Shown here one piece after another: positions 1-8,210 of a stretch of DNA of 64,000 nucleotides (the first letter of the stretch is position 1; the number at the start of each line of letters is the position of its first letter). This DNA comes from BMS3ABIN04 sp964553325. GTDB lineage: Bacteria > Bacteroidota > Ignavibacteria > Ignavibacteriales > Melioribacteraceae. The DNA is taken from the NCBI GenBank assembly GCA_964553325.1, contig CAZKKI010000082.1, positions 1 to 64,000 on the forward strand. The letters are read 5' to 3'. The notes under the pieces were generated by a model, which made no database searches, was not told where the DNA came from, and worked only from the letters and a program-made list of their open reading frames with translations. Position numbers and translations under genes: made by a program.

Positions 1-591
1 GTTTAAACTTTGTTCAAAATATTTCTTTGCAGCAAAACTGGGGAATAAAATCATATCGGCAATTTCAATGTTTGTCTTTTCATAATTCATTAACTCGGAA
101 TTTATTTTTTCTTGGAGAAATTTACTATGTGCCATATTTGCATATTCATCGCTCAAAGGTCCTTTGCTGTGAACCGTTAATATTTTTTTTCCTTTGAAAT
201 TTCCGTTATTCAATAAAGCCAAGGAAACGGAATCATGACTATGGATAATATCATATTCGGATATTCTTTTCGAAAAAGCGGTATAATATTTTCTTTTTTT
301 ATAAAAATGATACGGCAAATAAAAATCGCTACCGAAAATTTTTCTGTAAATGTATGAACGCCCGGCAAAATAAGAAGCTGCTTTCTTTTTGGGACTCATA
401 TTTCTTTTAGAGCTATCTATGTTTTCTTTTGTTAAATCTTCGGCAAATAAATCACTGGAAAGGAAATCAAATTTGTAATTTTTTTTATCTGAATTCTTAA
501 TTAGTTTATAAATTATATTGTTTGGCCCGCCGGATGATTGAGTTGGATATCCGCCGGTATAAATTGAAAATAATATTTTTTTAGAATTCAT
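1..591 (-). CDS. Glycosyltransferase, GT-B fold, N-terminal part (truncated by window edge)
   Basis: The frame is open from ATG at 591 to the left edge and gives 197 residues, so the C-terminal donor-binding half lies outside the window. The start is typical of a GT4-like N-terminal domain: MNSKKILFSIYTGGYPTQSSGG (a glycine-rich loop after the first strand), then DIIHSHDSVS near residue 130 and a LTVHSKGPL strand-loop, the usual 'hiHsH' and 'vtvHs' pattern of this fold. It probably transfers a sugar in the cytoplasm during surface polysaccharide assembly. The start overlaps the 3' end of glf by 11 bp, which points to co-translation, and a galactofuranose-containing polymer is plausible. Family is clear; acceptor and donor cannot be told. 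Confidence 0.8.
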   Translation of the reverse strand, partial: MNSKKILFSIYTGGYPTQSSGGPNNIIYKLIKNSDKKNYKFDFLSSDLFAEDLTKENIDSSKRNMSPKKKAASYFAGRSYIYRKIFGSDFYLPYHFYKKRKYYTAFSKRISEYDIIHSHDSVSLALLNNGNFKGKKILTVHSKGPLSDEYANMAHSKFLQEKINSELMNYEKTNIEIADMILFPSFAAKKYFEQSLN

Positions 592-1663
592 TTAATACTC
601 TCCCAACAACCTCATCCATATTATAATATCTATATTCGGCAAGTCTGCCTAAAAAAATTACGCTTGTCAGCTTTTCGGCTTTCTTTCTATACAAATGATA
701 TCTTTGCTTGTTTTCTTCCGTCGGAATCGGATAATACGGGTCACCGTTTTTTTGAGGATATTCTATGCTGAGGGTTGTTGTTTTATTTGCCTGTCCCGTT
801 AAATATTTATATTCCGTAATCCTTGTAAATTCCGGTTTTTCCTCCACATAATTAATTACCGCGACTTCCTGATATTTTTCCTTATCATAATTTTTCCATT
901 CAAATCTTATTGAACGGTACGGAAGTTTTCCGAATTCGTAATCGAAAAAATAATCTATCGGACCCGTAAATATCATTTTATCGAATTTCACATTGTTGAT
1001 TATTTCTTTGTAATCTGTGTTTAATATAATTTCAATGTTTTTATGTTTCAACATTCTCTCAAACATTTTTGTATATCCGTCTTTCGGCATAAATTGATAT
1101 TTATCCGTAAAATATCTGTCGTCATTATTAGTTCTAACCGGAATTCGTCCGCAAACGGACGGCGCGAGTTTAACGGGATCAAGCTCCCATTGCTTTTTAG
1201 TATAGTGTTTGAAAAATTTTTCGTACAAGTCGTAACCAATTTGATTAACAATTATATCCTCCGAATTTCTAATCGGATATTTTTTAACTCGTACACTTTT
1301 ATAAAATTCCGCTACTTCACTATCCGTAGTAAATTTTTCCCCGTATAACTTGTTGATTGTCGTTCTGTTAATCGGCACGGGATAAAGTTTGCCGTTCAAC
1401 ATAGCCAAAACCCTGTGTTCGTAAAATCTCCATTCGGTAAATTTGGAAAGATAATCAAAAACCTTTTTGCTGTTAGTGTGAAATATATGCGGACCGTACC
1501 GGTGCACTAAAATCCCGTTTTCGTCAAATTCGTCGTATGCGTTGCCCCCGATGTGGTTCCGTTTTTCCACAATCAATACTTTTTTATCGTGCTCCGAAGC
1601 CAGCCGTTCGGCTGCTACCGCTCCGGCAAATCCCGCTCCGACTATTAAAAAATCGTATATCAA
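581..1663 (-). CDS. glf: UDP-galactopyranose mutase
   Basis: Flavoenzyme that converts UDP-galactopyranose to UDP-galactofuranose for surface glycans. The N-terminus has the FAD dinucleotide-binding motif VGAGFAGAVAAE followed by the acidic strand end (LIVEKRNHIGGNAYD). Further family blocks are YGPHIFHTN, WRFYEHRVL, and the C-terminal LGRLAEYRYYNMDEVVGRVL that closes the FAD site. The longest frame opens at a TTG at 1678, but I prefer the TTG at 1663. It follows GAGGTG by about seven bases, and its product MIYDFLIVGAG lines up with known Glf starts. That gives 360 residues, normal for the family. It sits between the AAA ATPase gene (44 bp upstream) and the overlapping glycosyltransferase. 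Confidence 0.93.
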   Translation of the reverse strand: MIYDFLIVGAGFAGAVAAERLASEHDKKVLIVEKRNHIGGNAYDEFDENGILVHRYGPHIFHTNSKKVFDYLSKFTEWRFYEHRVLAMLNGKLYPVPINRTTINKLYGEKFTTDSEVAEFYKSVRVKKYPIRNSEDIIVNQIGYDLYEKFFKHYTKKQWELDPVKLAPSVCGRIPVRTNNDDRYFTDKYQFMPKDGYTKMFERMLKHKNIEIILNTDYKEIINNVKFDKMIFTGPIDYFFDYEFGKLPYRSIRFEWKNYDKEKYQEVAVINYVEEKPEFTRITEYKYLTGQANKTTTLSIEYPQKNGDPYYPIPTEENKQRYHLYRKKAEKLTSVIFLGRLAEYRYYNMDEVVGRVLNEF

Positions 1664-1707
1664 TCTATCGCACCTCAAAATATTTTCACTCGATAAAATT
1701 TAGTTAA

Positions 1708-2874
1708 TTAATCAAATTCGGCTGCTAAAATCCCATCGAGCGAATAATTATTAAATTTCAAATTAAACCAAATTTCAAACACCGGATCCAAAAAAATGAA
1801 TTTATCGCCTTCTTTATCAATAATTTCTTTCTTAATTAATATCTCTTTGTTTTTGCTTACATTGTGCGGTGTACCCAAATTATATTTTTGCATAACCATT
1901 ACGGAAGTAAGCTGTATTTCGTTTTGGATAATAGCTTTCAAAAGATTTATTTGAGTATGACTCAATCCTTCTATTATCTTTTCATATAACGGCGTGTTAG
2001 CAGAAACAACTTCTTGCAACGCTTTTTTAACTATTCCTTTGGTTGCTTTTTTTTCGGTTAAATTCCAAGTGTAGTGTGCCAATTGTTGAACATACCACGA
2101 ATTATCCTTCATAATTCGAGGAATTAATTCGGCAATTTTTACGTCAATCACTTTATCACTTTTTTCGAATCCTTTTCTTATAAAATTTATCCATTCTTTT
2201 CTCTTTATCTTCTTAAGAAACATTAAATCGCCGAATCGATAAAAAGGATTGGACGGATTGTCGAAAATAACGGTCATCATATTGCGTTTACTGCCGTACA
2301 AACAATATGTAACATTTTTTTGTCTTTGCCATACGGCTCTCATATTTTGTTCGAGTTGTCTATAGTTTTTGAAAGTCGAAAGAATTTGAAATTCATCCAA
2401 GCCGATTACAAACTTTATTTTTCTTTTTTTTGCGATGGTTTCGGGTAAGTTCAATATTTCATTTTTATTTTTCCGAAGTTCGTTCCAATCGAAGCTAACG
2501 GTAAAATCCGAATAAGGATCGATACCGAAACTGATTTTAGGAATTATCCGCTTAAAAAATTCTTTCCCGCTTCTTACCCAATCCTGCCACACCGACGAAG
2601 ATGCTTTGATAATTTCATTTGCAAACAATTCCAAAAATTCTTCCTCGCAGCTTACGGTAAACAAATCAATTATTATTGTTTTAATATTTTTATGTTTCTT
2701 TGGAATTTCCTTAAATACTTTTTCAACCAACGATGATTTGCCCCATCGCCTCGGCGAGATTATTACCGTATTAACGCCGTTCACCATGTTTGAAAAAAGT
2801 TTTTCTTTTTCTTCTTTTCTATTAGTAAACGCTCTGCCGCTTACAATATTTCCGTATATAAAAGGCGAGATCAT
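1708..2874 (-). CDS. Archaeal-type AAA ATPase (P-loop ATPase with C-terminal winged-helix-like region)
   Basis: P-loop ATPase of the 'archaeal ATPase' (PF01637-like) group. Walker A is SPRRWGKSSL near residue 43, Walker B is KFVIGLDEFQ near 155, and a sensor-like YGSKRNMM follows near 195. The last ~110 residues (SHTQINLLKAI...VMQKYNLGTPHNVSKN...DPVFEIWF) look like the DUF234-type winged helix that accompanies these ATPases. I take ATG at 2874, six bases after AAGAG, rather than the TTG six bases upstream. Such ATPases are widespread, often multicopy, and their role is unknown; some sit in defence or mobile contexts. It interrupts a polysaccharide locus and has repeated GGTATAAT boxes upstream. 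Family call is good, function unknown. Confidence 0.78.
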   Translation of the reverse strand: MISPFIYGNIVSGRAFTNRKEEKEKLFSNMVNGVNTVIISPRRWGKSSLVEKVFKEIPKKHKNIKTIIIDLFTVSCEEEFLELFANEIIKASSSVWQDWVRSGKEFFKRIIPKISFGIDPYSDFTVSFDWNELRKNKNEILNLPETIAKKRKIKFVIGLDEFQILSTFKNYRQLEQNMRAVWQRQKNVTYCLYGSKRNMMTVIFDNPSNPFYRFGDLMFLKKIKRKEWINFIRKGFEKSDKVIDVKIAELIPRIMKDNSWYVQQLAHYTWNLTEKKATKGIVKKALQEVVSANTPLYEKIIEGLSHTQINLLKAIIQNEIQLTSVMVMQKYNLGTPHNVSKNKEILIKKEIIDKEGDKFIFLDPVFEIWFNLKFNNYSLDGILAAEFD

Positions 2875-2890
2875 TATCAACTCTTTTTAA

Positions 2891-2939
2891 TTATACCGAT
2901 TAGTATTATACCATAAGGTATAATTTATTATACTTATTT
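2891..2939 (-). promoter_or_regulatory. Repeated GTATAAT boxes and a 20-bp inverted repeat upstream of the ATPase gene
   Basis: On the minus strand the octamer GGTATAAT occurs just before the Shine-Dalgarno and again about 14 bases upstream. A related AGTATAAT lies further upstream, and an inverted copy (ATTATACC) makes a perfect 8-bp-arm palindrome at 2905-2924 with a 4-base centre (ataa). Each box also resembles a -10 hexamer, so promoter and operator may overlap. An autoregulatory operator is an inference. Confidence 0.45.
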
Positions 2940-2950
2940 GCAACTCGAAA

Positions 2951-3012
2951 TTTCCGTAACCGGGATAATGCTAACGGAAAATTCCTTCTGTAACATCTAT
3001 ACGATTTGTTAC
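2951..3012 (-). terminator. Two stem-loops 3' of the flippase gene (possible terminator)
   Basis: TTTCCGT at 2951-2957 pairs perfectly with ACGGAAA at 2974-2980 across a 16-base loop. A second stem, GTAACA 2990-2995 with TGTTAC 3007-3012, has an 11-base loop. They lie just past the stop codon of the Wzx-type gene. Only a weak T-rich tract follows, so intrinsic termination is possible but not certain. Confidence 0.35.
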
Positions 3013-3028
3013 GCATATAACTCCGGTT

Positions 3029-4291
3029 TCACACCAATAATTCTTTTTTCTTTACAAAGACATACATACTTGCGGTAACAATTATTTCGGTTATTACAAC
3101 GGCTATTGCGGTACCAATTTCAAAATACATCGGGACTAAAATAAAAGATAAAACCAAATTTACAATACCTGCAAAAAATAATATTCGGAAGAATTCCTTT
3201 TTATAGCCCAAATTCAACATAATTTGTATTCCGTAAACGTTGCTTAATAGTATTATCAAAGGTAAGAACACAATAATACGGAATACTCCAATCGACGGAA
3301 GATATTTTTCTCCCAAAATTACTATAACAATTTCGCCGGCTAGTAGGAATAAAACAAATGTAATTATAATTGCGAAGCTTAAGCTGAATTTCAAATATCG
3401 ATTAACAAAACGGATTGCCATTTCTTTTGATTCGTTGAATAATTTGGAAAGATGCGGGAAAATAGCTTGCGAGGCATTCTGAAAAATTCCTTGTACGGCA
3501 GCTCTTATTTTATCGGCTGCGGCAAAATAGCCCACGGTTTCGTTACCGGCAAACAATCCGAGAATAAATATGTTCGTTGATGTATAAAGCGTAATCGAAG
3601 CCGTCGAAATAAAAACATACCATCCTTCAGCCAATAGTCTTTTAATTTCGGTAAGCTGCGGAAAGTAAAGTTTAACACCGAACTTTGTCAGAATAGTTAA
3701 AATACCTATTAACCCGCTAACCACAACCGAAGTTCCGTTTAATATTACGAGAAGCAAAACATCGGCAGGAGATTTTATAAGTAAAAAAACCGAAATAACC
3801 CATATTGCCTTTACGCTAATCGAAATTAGCGTAATATACTTCATTCGTTCCATACCTTGAAAAAACCAGGTGGGAAAAACTACGGAACCCAAAACCGTTA
3901 AAAAAGTAAAAAAGTAAATCGGAGCATCGGCGGCAAATTTAGGAACGAGCAAGACAAGAAATACAAAAACCGACAAACCAAGTAAAAACAAAGTGCTTTT
4001 AACAATTAACACTCCGGAAAATATTTCATTTATTTTATTCGAATCATTCCTATTAATCGAAATTTCGCGGGTCGCCGAAAGATTGAACCCGTAATCCACA
4101 AACACCGTGAAGTAACTGACAAACGCCGCTGCAAAGTTTACCAAACCGAATTTTTCCGGTCCCAATACCCTTACCAAATAAGGAAAAGTTATAAGCGGGA
4201 AAATGTAATTAGCTACTTGAAGAAGTGATAAGGAAGAAAAATTTCCGATTATTATTTTATTTTCATAAAATATTTTTTTTAGATTAAACAA
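3029..4291 (-). CDS. Polysaccharide flippase, Wzx/RfbX type
   Basis: Integral inner-membrane protein of 420 residues with about 12 hydrophobic segments, in the polysaccharide biosynthesis/MATE-like (MOP) superfamily. The start MFNLKKIFYENKIIIGNFSSLSLLQVANYIFPLITFPYLVRVLGPEKFGLVNFA carries the family's N-terminal 'ylvrvLGpekfGlvnfa' block. It would flip lipid-linked glycan units to the periplasm, fitting the nearby glycosyltransferase and glf. The frame opens with TTG at 4291; no ATG is available near the conserved N-terminus, and AAGAGG, which forms the end of the upstream gene, is placed as its Shine-Dalgarno. The six-base gap to the EnvC-like gene suggests a shared transcript. The exact substrate is unknown. 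Confidence 0.88.
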   Translation of the reverse strand: MFNLKKIFYENKIIIGNFSSLSLLQVANYIFPLITFPYLVRVLGPEKFGLVNFAAAFVSYFTVFVDYGFNLSATREISINRNDSNKINEIFSGVLIVKSTLFLLGLSVFVFLVLLVPKFAADAPIYFFTFLTVLGSVVFPTWFFQGMERMKYITLISISVKAIWVISVFLLIKSPADVLLLVILNGTSVVVSGLIGILTILTKFGVKLYFPQLTEIKRLLAEGWYVFISTASITLYTSTNIFILGLFAGNETVGYFAAADKIRAAVQGIFQNASQAIFPHLSKLFNESKEMAIRFVNRYLKFSLSFAIIITFVLFLLAGEIVIVILGEKYLPSIGVFRIIVFLPLIILLSNVYGIQIMLNLGYKKEFFRILFFAGIVNLVLSFILVPMYFEIGTAIAVVITEIIVTASMYVFVKKKELLV

Positions 4292-4297
4292 AATGTG

Positions 4298-5512
4298 TTA
4301 CCTCTTAACGAGCCATTCTTCCGGATTTTGATAATTCCGTTCGTTCCAAATCTCAAAGTGCAATATGTTTCCTTCCAAATTTTCATTTACTTTACCAATT
4401 ATGTCACCGGCTTGTAACTGATCGCCTTCTTCCACAATTATATCGGTCAGATGCCCGTAAACCGTACGGAATTCATCTTTATGGGTAAGGATTACAACAC
4501 TACCGTAACCGGGTATCCATTCTATTGCCGAAACAATTCCTTCGGCCACCGCATGCACAACGGCGTCTTTCGGGGTTTCAATGTCAACGCCGTAATTCAG
4601 TGTTACGGTTTTTGTCTTTTCATTTTCGTTTTCACCGAAACCGCGTACAATTTTCCCTTTACGTACGGGCCAGCTTAATCTTCCATTTAAATCGGCAAAA
4701 TTTTCAAACCCTGTATAATCGTACATCTCTTCCGCCGGTATTTCTTCGCCTTTTAATCTACGTTCATACAATTTTCTTTTACGAAGTCGTTCCTTTTCAA
4801 CCAAATCAGCTATAAGCGTTTTTATTTTAATTTCCGATCTGCGCTTTTTAACTATTTCGTCTTCTAAAAATTTTTTATCTTTTTTCAATTCGGCTATTAA
4901 CTCCGATTTTTCTTTCTTCCGCAATTCCAGCCGATTTTTATCGCTTATTTTTTCGGCAAGTAATTTTTCTTTTTCTTTTTTCTCTTTCTCGGTAAACGCT
5001 TTAATCTTCTTTAATTCTTCCGTCAGATTTTTTAATTCCTCCAGAATCTTTCCGTTTTTTTCCGTAACGCTTTCCAAATATTTATATCTTAAAATCGCTT
5101 GGTTAAGGGAAGCGGCGTTGGATAGCATTTTGAGAGTCGAGTTTTCTCCTTGTTTATATAACCAAACAATGTAACGGGAATAATCGGTTCTCAGTTTTTT
5201 TATTTTGTCTTCCGATTTTTTTATTTCTTGCTCGAGTTTCTTAATTTTAGCGGATTTCGCTTTAACTTGCACATCAAGATTTTTGATTAATTTATTCAGT
5301 AGAAGAATCTGGCGGTCTATTTGTTTGAGTGTAGAAAGGGATTTTTTTTGCTCGGCATCCTTTTTCTCCATTTCCCTTTCAAGTTTTTCTATCTGATGCC
5401 TGATGGATTTCAACTCATCTTTCTTTTCGGATATTTTTTCTTTGTATTGAGCGAGTACCGGCACGCTCAGAACTATAATTAAAACTAAAATATTTGAAAT
5501 CGTTCTTACCAT
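4298..5512 (-). CDS. EnvC-like murein hydrolase activator: coiled coil plus degenerate LytM/M23 domain
   Basis: Secreted protein of 404 residues: signal peptide 1-21, long charged coiled coil about 22-265, and a LytM (M23) domain in the last ~120 residues (GKIVRGFGENEN...GYGSVVILTHKDEFRTVYGHL...GNILHFEIW). In active M23 enzymes the metal site is HxxxD plus HxH. Here the first histidine is Asn (NYGVD) and the HxH site reads ILH, so the zinc site is broken as in E. coli EnvC. The likely role is therefore activating a cell-wall amidase at division rather than cutting peptidoglycan itself. It overlaps the DUF4292 gene by 7 bp; the TPR-DUF4292-EnvC order is a recurrent Bacteroidota arrangement. 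Confidence 0.87.
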   Translation of the reverse strand: MVRTISNILVLIIVLSVPVLAQYKEKISEKKDELKSIRHQIEKLEREMEKKDAEQKKSLSTLKQIDRQILLLNKLIKNLDVQVKAKSAKIKKLEQEIKKSEDKIKKLRTDYSRYIVWLYKQGENSTLKMLSNAASLNQAILRYKYLESVTEKNGKILEELKNLTEELKKIKAFTEKEKKEKEKLLAEKISDKNRLELRKKEKSELIAELKKDKKFLEDEIVKKRRSEIKIKTLIADLVEKERLRKRKLYERRLKGEEIPAEEMYDYTGFENFADLNGRLSWPVRKGKIVRGFGENENEKTKTVTLNYGVDIETPKDAVVHAVAEGIVSAIEWIPGYGSVVILTHKDEFRTVYGHLTDIIVEEGDQLQAGDIIGKVNENLEGNILHFEIWNERNYQNPEEWLVKR

Positions 5513-6294
5513 TCCGTTATTTTAACATCTTCCGGAATCGGGAAGGTCATTTTGCCTATTTTTTTATTTACTTCTATCCGCCTGTAATTGATATCGACAC
5601 TTTGATTTCTGCCAAGATTTACAAAATGAGTCGTTCGAGGAATCGGTACGTTTCTCAGATATGTTTTAAAATCGGAATATTCGCTTTCGAAAATCCCGTT
5701 GCCGTTTAAGTCGGTTAATTTATAGCCGGTAATAGCCAAAGTATTCACAAGAACATTGTACACACTTTTTTTGTTTTGAAGGGAATCGACAAATGTTAAC
5801 GTATAAAACTCTTCATTTACGGAATACTCGTCCGGAATTTTTCTCAATTTGTCGGTTAAGTTAACGGCACCGGTAAAAGCATCTATTAAATCATCGAATG
5901 AAATGTTTACGTGGAAAAGTTTTTGAATTATTTCATCCCGCACCGCTCCTTTAAAAGCTTTGCCTTTCAAAACATCGTAAAAAACATAATCGCTGTTCGT
6001 TACCAGCATGTAAGCCAAATCGATTCCGAACGGTCCGTAAATTGCAAATTGCAACGAATCGGGTTTTTTCAACTTGACTTCGAAGCTTGCTTTTGCGTTT
6101 AGCTTCGGACTTTCGACGCTGAAAACTCCGGTTCCTCTAAAAGTTTTAACTTTCCGTCTTTTGGCTTCCAGTTTTTTAATTAACCTGTCCGCCGGTAAAA
6201 TTTCTTCTTCGTAAATTTCCTTCGAAGGAACGCAGCTTTCAATAAGCACAATTGAAATTATTAAAACAAAAATTATTCCGCTGAATTTTTTCAT
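5506..6294 (-). CDS. DUF4292 family envelope lipoprotein
   Basis: Protein of 262 residues with a signal peptide ending IVLIESC (Cys21), a relaxed lipobox, so probably an envelope lipoprotein. The body matches the DUF4292 pattern: RRKVKTFRGTGVFSVESPKLNAKASFEVKLKKPDSLQFAIYGPFGIDLAYMLVTNSDYVFYD. Such proteins look like LolA/LolB or LppX-type half-barrels that hold lipid or lipoprotein chains, but this is inference from the fold. It is coupled by a TAATG junction to the TPR lipoprotein upstream and overlaps the EnvC-like gene downstream, a pairing conserved in Bacteroidota. Its role is probably envelope biogenesis; the direct function is unknown. Confidence 0.75.
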   Translation of the reverse strand: MKKFSGIIFVLIISIVLIESCVPSKEIYEEEILPADRLIKKLEAKRRKVKTFRGTGVFSVESPKLNAKASFEVKLKKPDSLQFAIYGPFGIDLAYMLVTNSDYVFYDVLKGKAFKGAVRDEIIQKLFHVNISFDDLIDAFTGAVNLTDKLRKIPDEYSVNEEFYTLTFVDSLQNKKSVYNVLVNTLAITGYKLTDLNGNGIFESEYSDFKTYLRNVPIPRTTHFVNLGRNQSVDINYRRIEVNKKIGKMTFPIPEDVKITEW

Positions 6295-8099
6295 TAAATT
6301 TTGTTGCCTTCAATTTTGTTTTTGATTTCGGTTTTGGTCGAATCCAAATCGTATGCGGCTTTCCACATTTCCAATGCTTTTTCCTTGTTGTTCATTTTTT
6401 CGTAAATGTCTCCCAAGTGATCCAACAATGTCGCATTGTTCTCATCCAATTCCAAAGCCTTTTTCACGTACATTTCCGCTTTTTCGTAATCACCAAGTTT
6501 AAAGTAGACCCAACCTATCGTATCGAGATAGGAAGAATTATAAGGTTCTTTACTTACCGCGCTTTTTGCCAATCTTAGAGCTTCGTCCAATTTAATTCCC
6601 CTTTCGGCAAGCGAGTAAGCGTAATTGTTTTGAATTAAAGTATTCGAGGAATCTATTTCCAAAGCTTTTTGGTAAACACTGTCGCATTCGGCATATTTTT
6701 TTTGCGAATCGTAAATTAGTCCCAAAGTACCAAGCGCTTGTACGTTTTCCGGATCGACGGATAAGACTTTTTGTAAATGTTCTATTGCTTTATCTTGCCG
6801 TTTTAACTGATTGTAAGTAAAAGCTATTGCCATGTTAGCATTCAAGTCGTCGGATTGCAACTTAATCGCCCGCTCCAAGTACGGAAGTGCTTGTTTGTGC
6901 TTGCCGGTTTGAGCCAGTGACAAACCGAGTATTAAATTAATTCCGAAATGATGTGGAAAATTTTTTGCGACTTTTTGCAGTTCCTCCGCGGCTTCTTTAT
7001 ACTTCCCTTGGTCGAATAACAAGCCGCCAAGTCTTACCCAAACTTCCGCATTCCATTGAGCCAACCGGGAAGCCTCCCGAAAATATTTTACCGCCGATGA
7101 ATCGTTATTTTGTTGTATGGCAATTTCTCCAAGATAAGCTTTTATTTGCCAATCGGAACTATCTTGATCTATAACTTGCAGCAATTCTTTTGCAACCGGT
7201 ATTACCGCCGTGTCTTTCATTGCTTGCGCAATAAATAGTCCGCCGATTCTTACTTTCGAAGCAAAAGGCATTTCCGGTTCAGCAATTAACTTTCTGTACT
7301 CAGCGGCCGCTTCTTTCCACCGACCGGAATAAACCAAAGCATTTGCTTTCAATTCGATTAATCTCAAATCATCCGGGAAAAGCCTTAGCGCATCGTCCAG
7401 CATCGCAAAAGATTTTTCAAAATCACCATGTTTGTTGTATGCATCGATTAATATTTTTTGGAGATTCAGATCAGACGGATTAAGCTTCAAAAGCTCTTCG
7501 ACCGTTTTTATTGTTTCGTCGATTTTTCCGAGTCTTTCATTCAATTCCGCTATTTTTAACAGTACATTCCACTCCGGACCAGTAATTTTCAATAGGTTTT
7601 TGTAAACTTCCAACGCTTTAAGCGGTTTATTTACTTGATATAACCTTCCCAAATTATAATGCGCTTGAATGTCGGTAGAATCCAATTGAATAATGTGTTC
7701 GTAAATTTTTTCGGCTTCATCGAAATTTCGGCTGAACGAATAAATATCGGCGAGGAGAAAATAATAGTCTTTGTTCAGTGAATCCAATTCAACGGCTTTT
7801 TCAGCATGTTTTTTAGCAAGTGCCAGTTTATTCAATCGGAAATAATTTTTACCGAGTGCAAAATGCACTCCGGCGGAAGAATCGTACGCAAGTGCTTCTT
7901 GAAAATCCAAAATCGCCTCGGCGTAATTTCCTTTCATTTCGTTCATAGTGCCGTCAACGAAATGAGATAACGCTAATTTCTCGGCGGTTTTCTTTTTGCT
8001 ATTTTCCAACCTTTCTTGGGTTGAACCTTCTTTACCTACTTTTGCCGAACATCCGGCAAGTAATACTATAAGAGCGATGTTTAATATATTTTTTAACAT
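6294..8099 (-). CDS. TPR-repeat lipoprotein
   Basis: Protein of 601 residues: signal peptide with a canonical lipobox LLAGC (Cys17), then almost continuous tetratricopeptide repeats to the C-terminus. Examples are YAEAILDFQEALAYDSS, FDEAEKIYEHIIQLDSTD, YKEAAEELQKVAKNFP and YEKAEMYVKKALELDENN, about 15 units. It should be a lipid-anchored periplasmic or outer-membrane scaffold for protein-protein contacts. Its stop and the next start share one base (TAATG), so it is translationally coupled to the DUF4292 lipoprotein. The upstream 110 bp to rsgA hold no clear gene. No enzymatic motif is visible. Confidence 0.85.
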   Translation of the reverse strand: MLKNILNIALIVLLAGCSAKVGKEGSTQERLENSKKKTAEKLALSHFVDGTMNEMKGNYAEAILDFQEALAYDSSAGVHFALGKNYFRLNKLALAKKHAEKAVELDSLNKDYYFLLADIYSFSRNFDEAEKIYEHIIQLDSTDIQAHYNLGRLYQVNKPLKALEVYKNLLKITGPEWNVLLKIAELNERLGKIDETIKTVEELLKLNPSDLNLQKILIDAYNKHGDFEKSFAMLDDALRLFPDDLRLIELKANALVYSGRWKEAAAEYRKLIAEPEMPFASKVRIGGLFIAQAMKDTAVIPVAKELLQVIDQDSSDWQIKAYLGEIAIQQNNDSSAVKYFREASRLAQWNAEVWVRLGGLLFDQGKYKEAAEELQKVAKNFPHHFGINLILGLSLAQTGKHKQALPYLERAIKLQSDDLNANMAIAFTYNQLKRQDKAIEHLQKVLSVDPENVQALGTLGLIYDSQKKYAECDSVYQKALEIDSSNTLIQNNYAYSLAERGIKLDEALRLAKSAVSKEPYNSSYLDTIGWVYFKLGDYEKAEMYVKKALELDENNATLLDHLGDIYEKMNNKEKALEMWKAAYDLDSTKTEIKNKIEGNKI

Positions 8100-8210
8100 A
8101 ATTTATAAATATAAGTCCAATTTTTAATAAATGCACACGTTGTTTACGAGTTGTTAATTCAACATTCGAGAATAACAATGGTTCCGAAAGAGATGATTAT
8201 TTCCGGAGCA

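Noticed and set aside
8100..8210. Terminator after rsgA
   Set aside because: A weak stem (TCCGAAA with TTTCCGGA, bulged) is present near 8182-8205, but without a T run on the minus strand.
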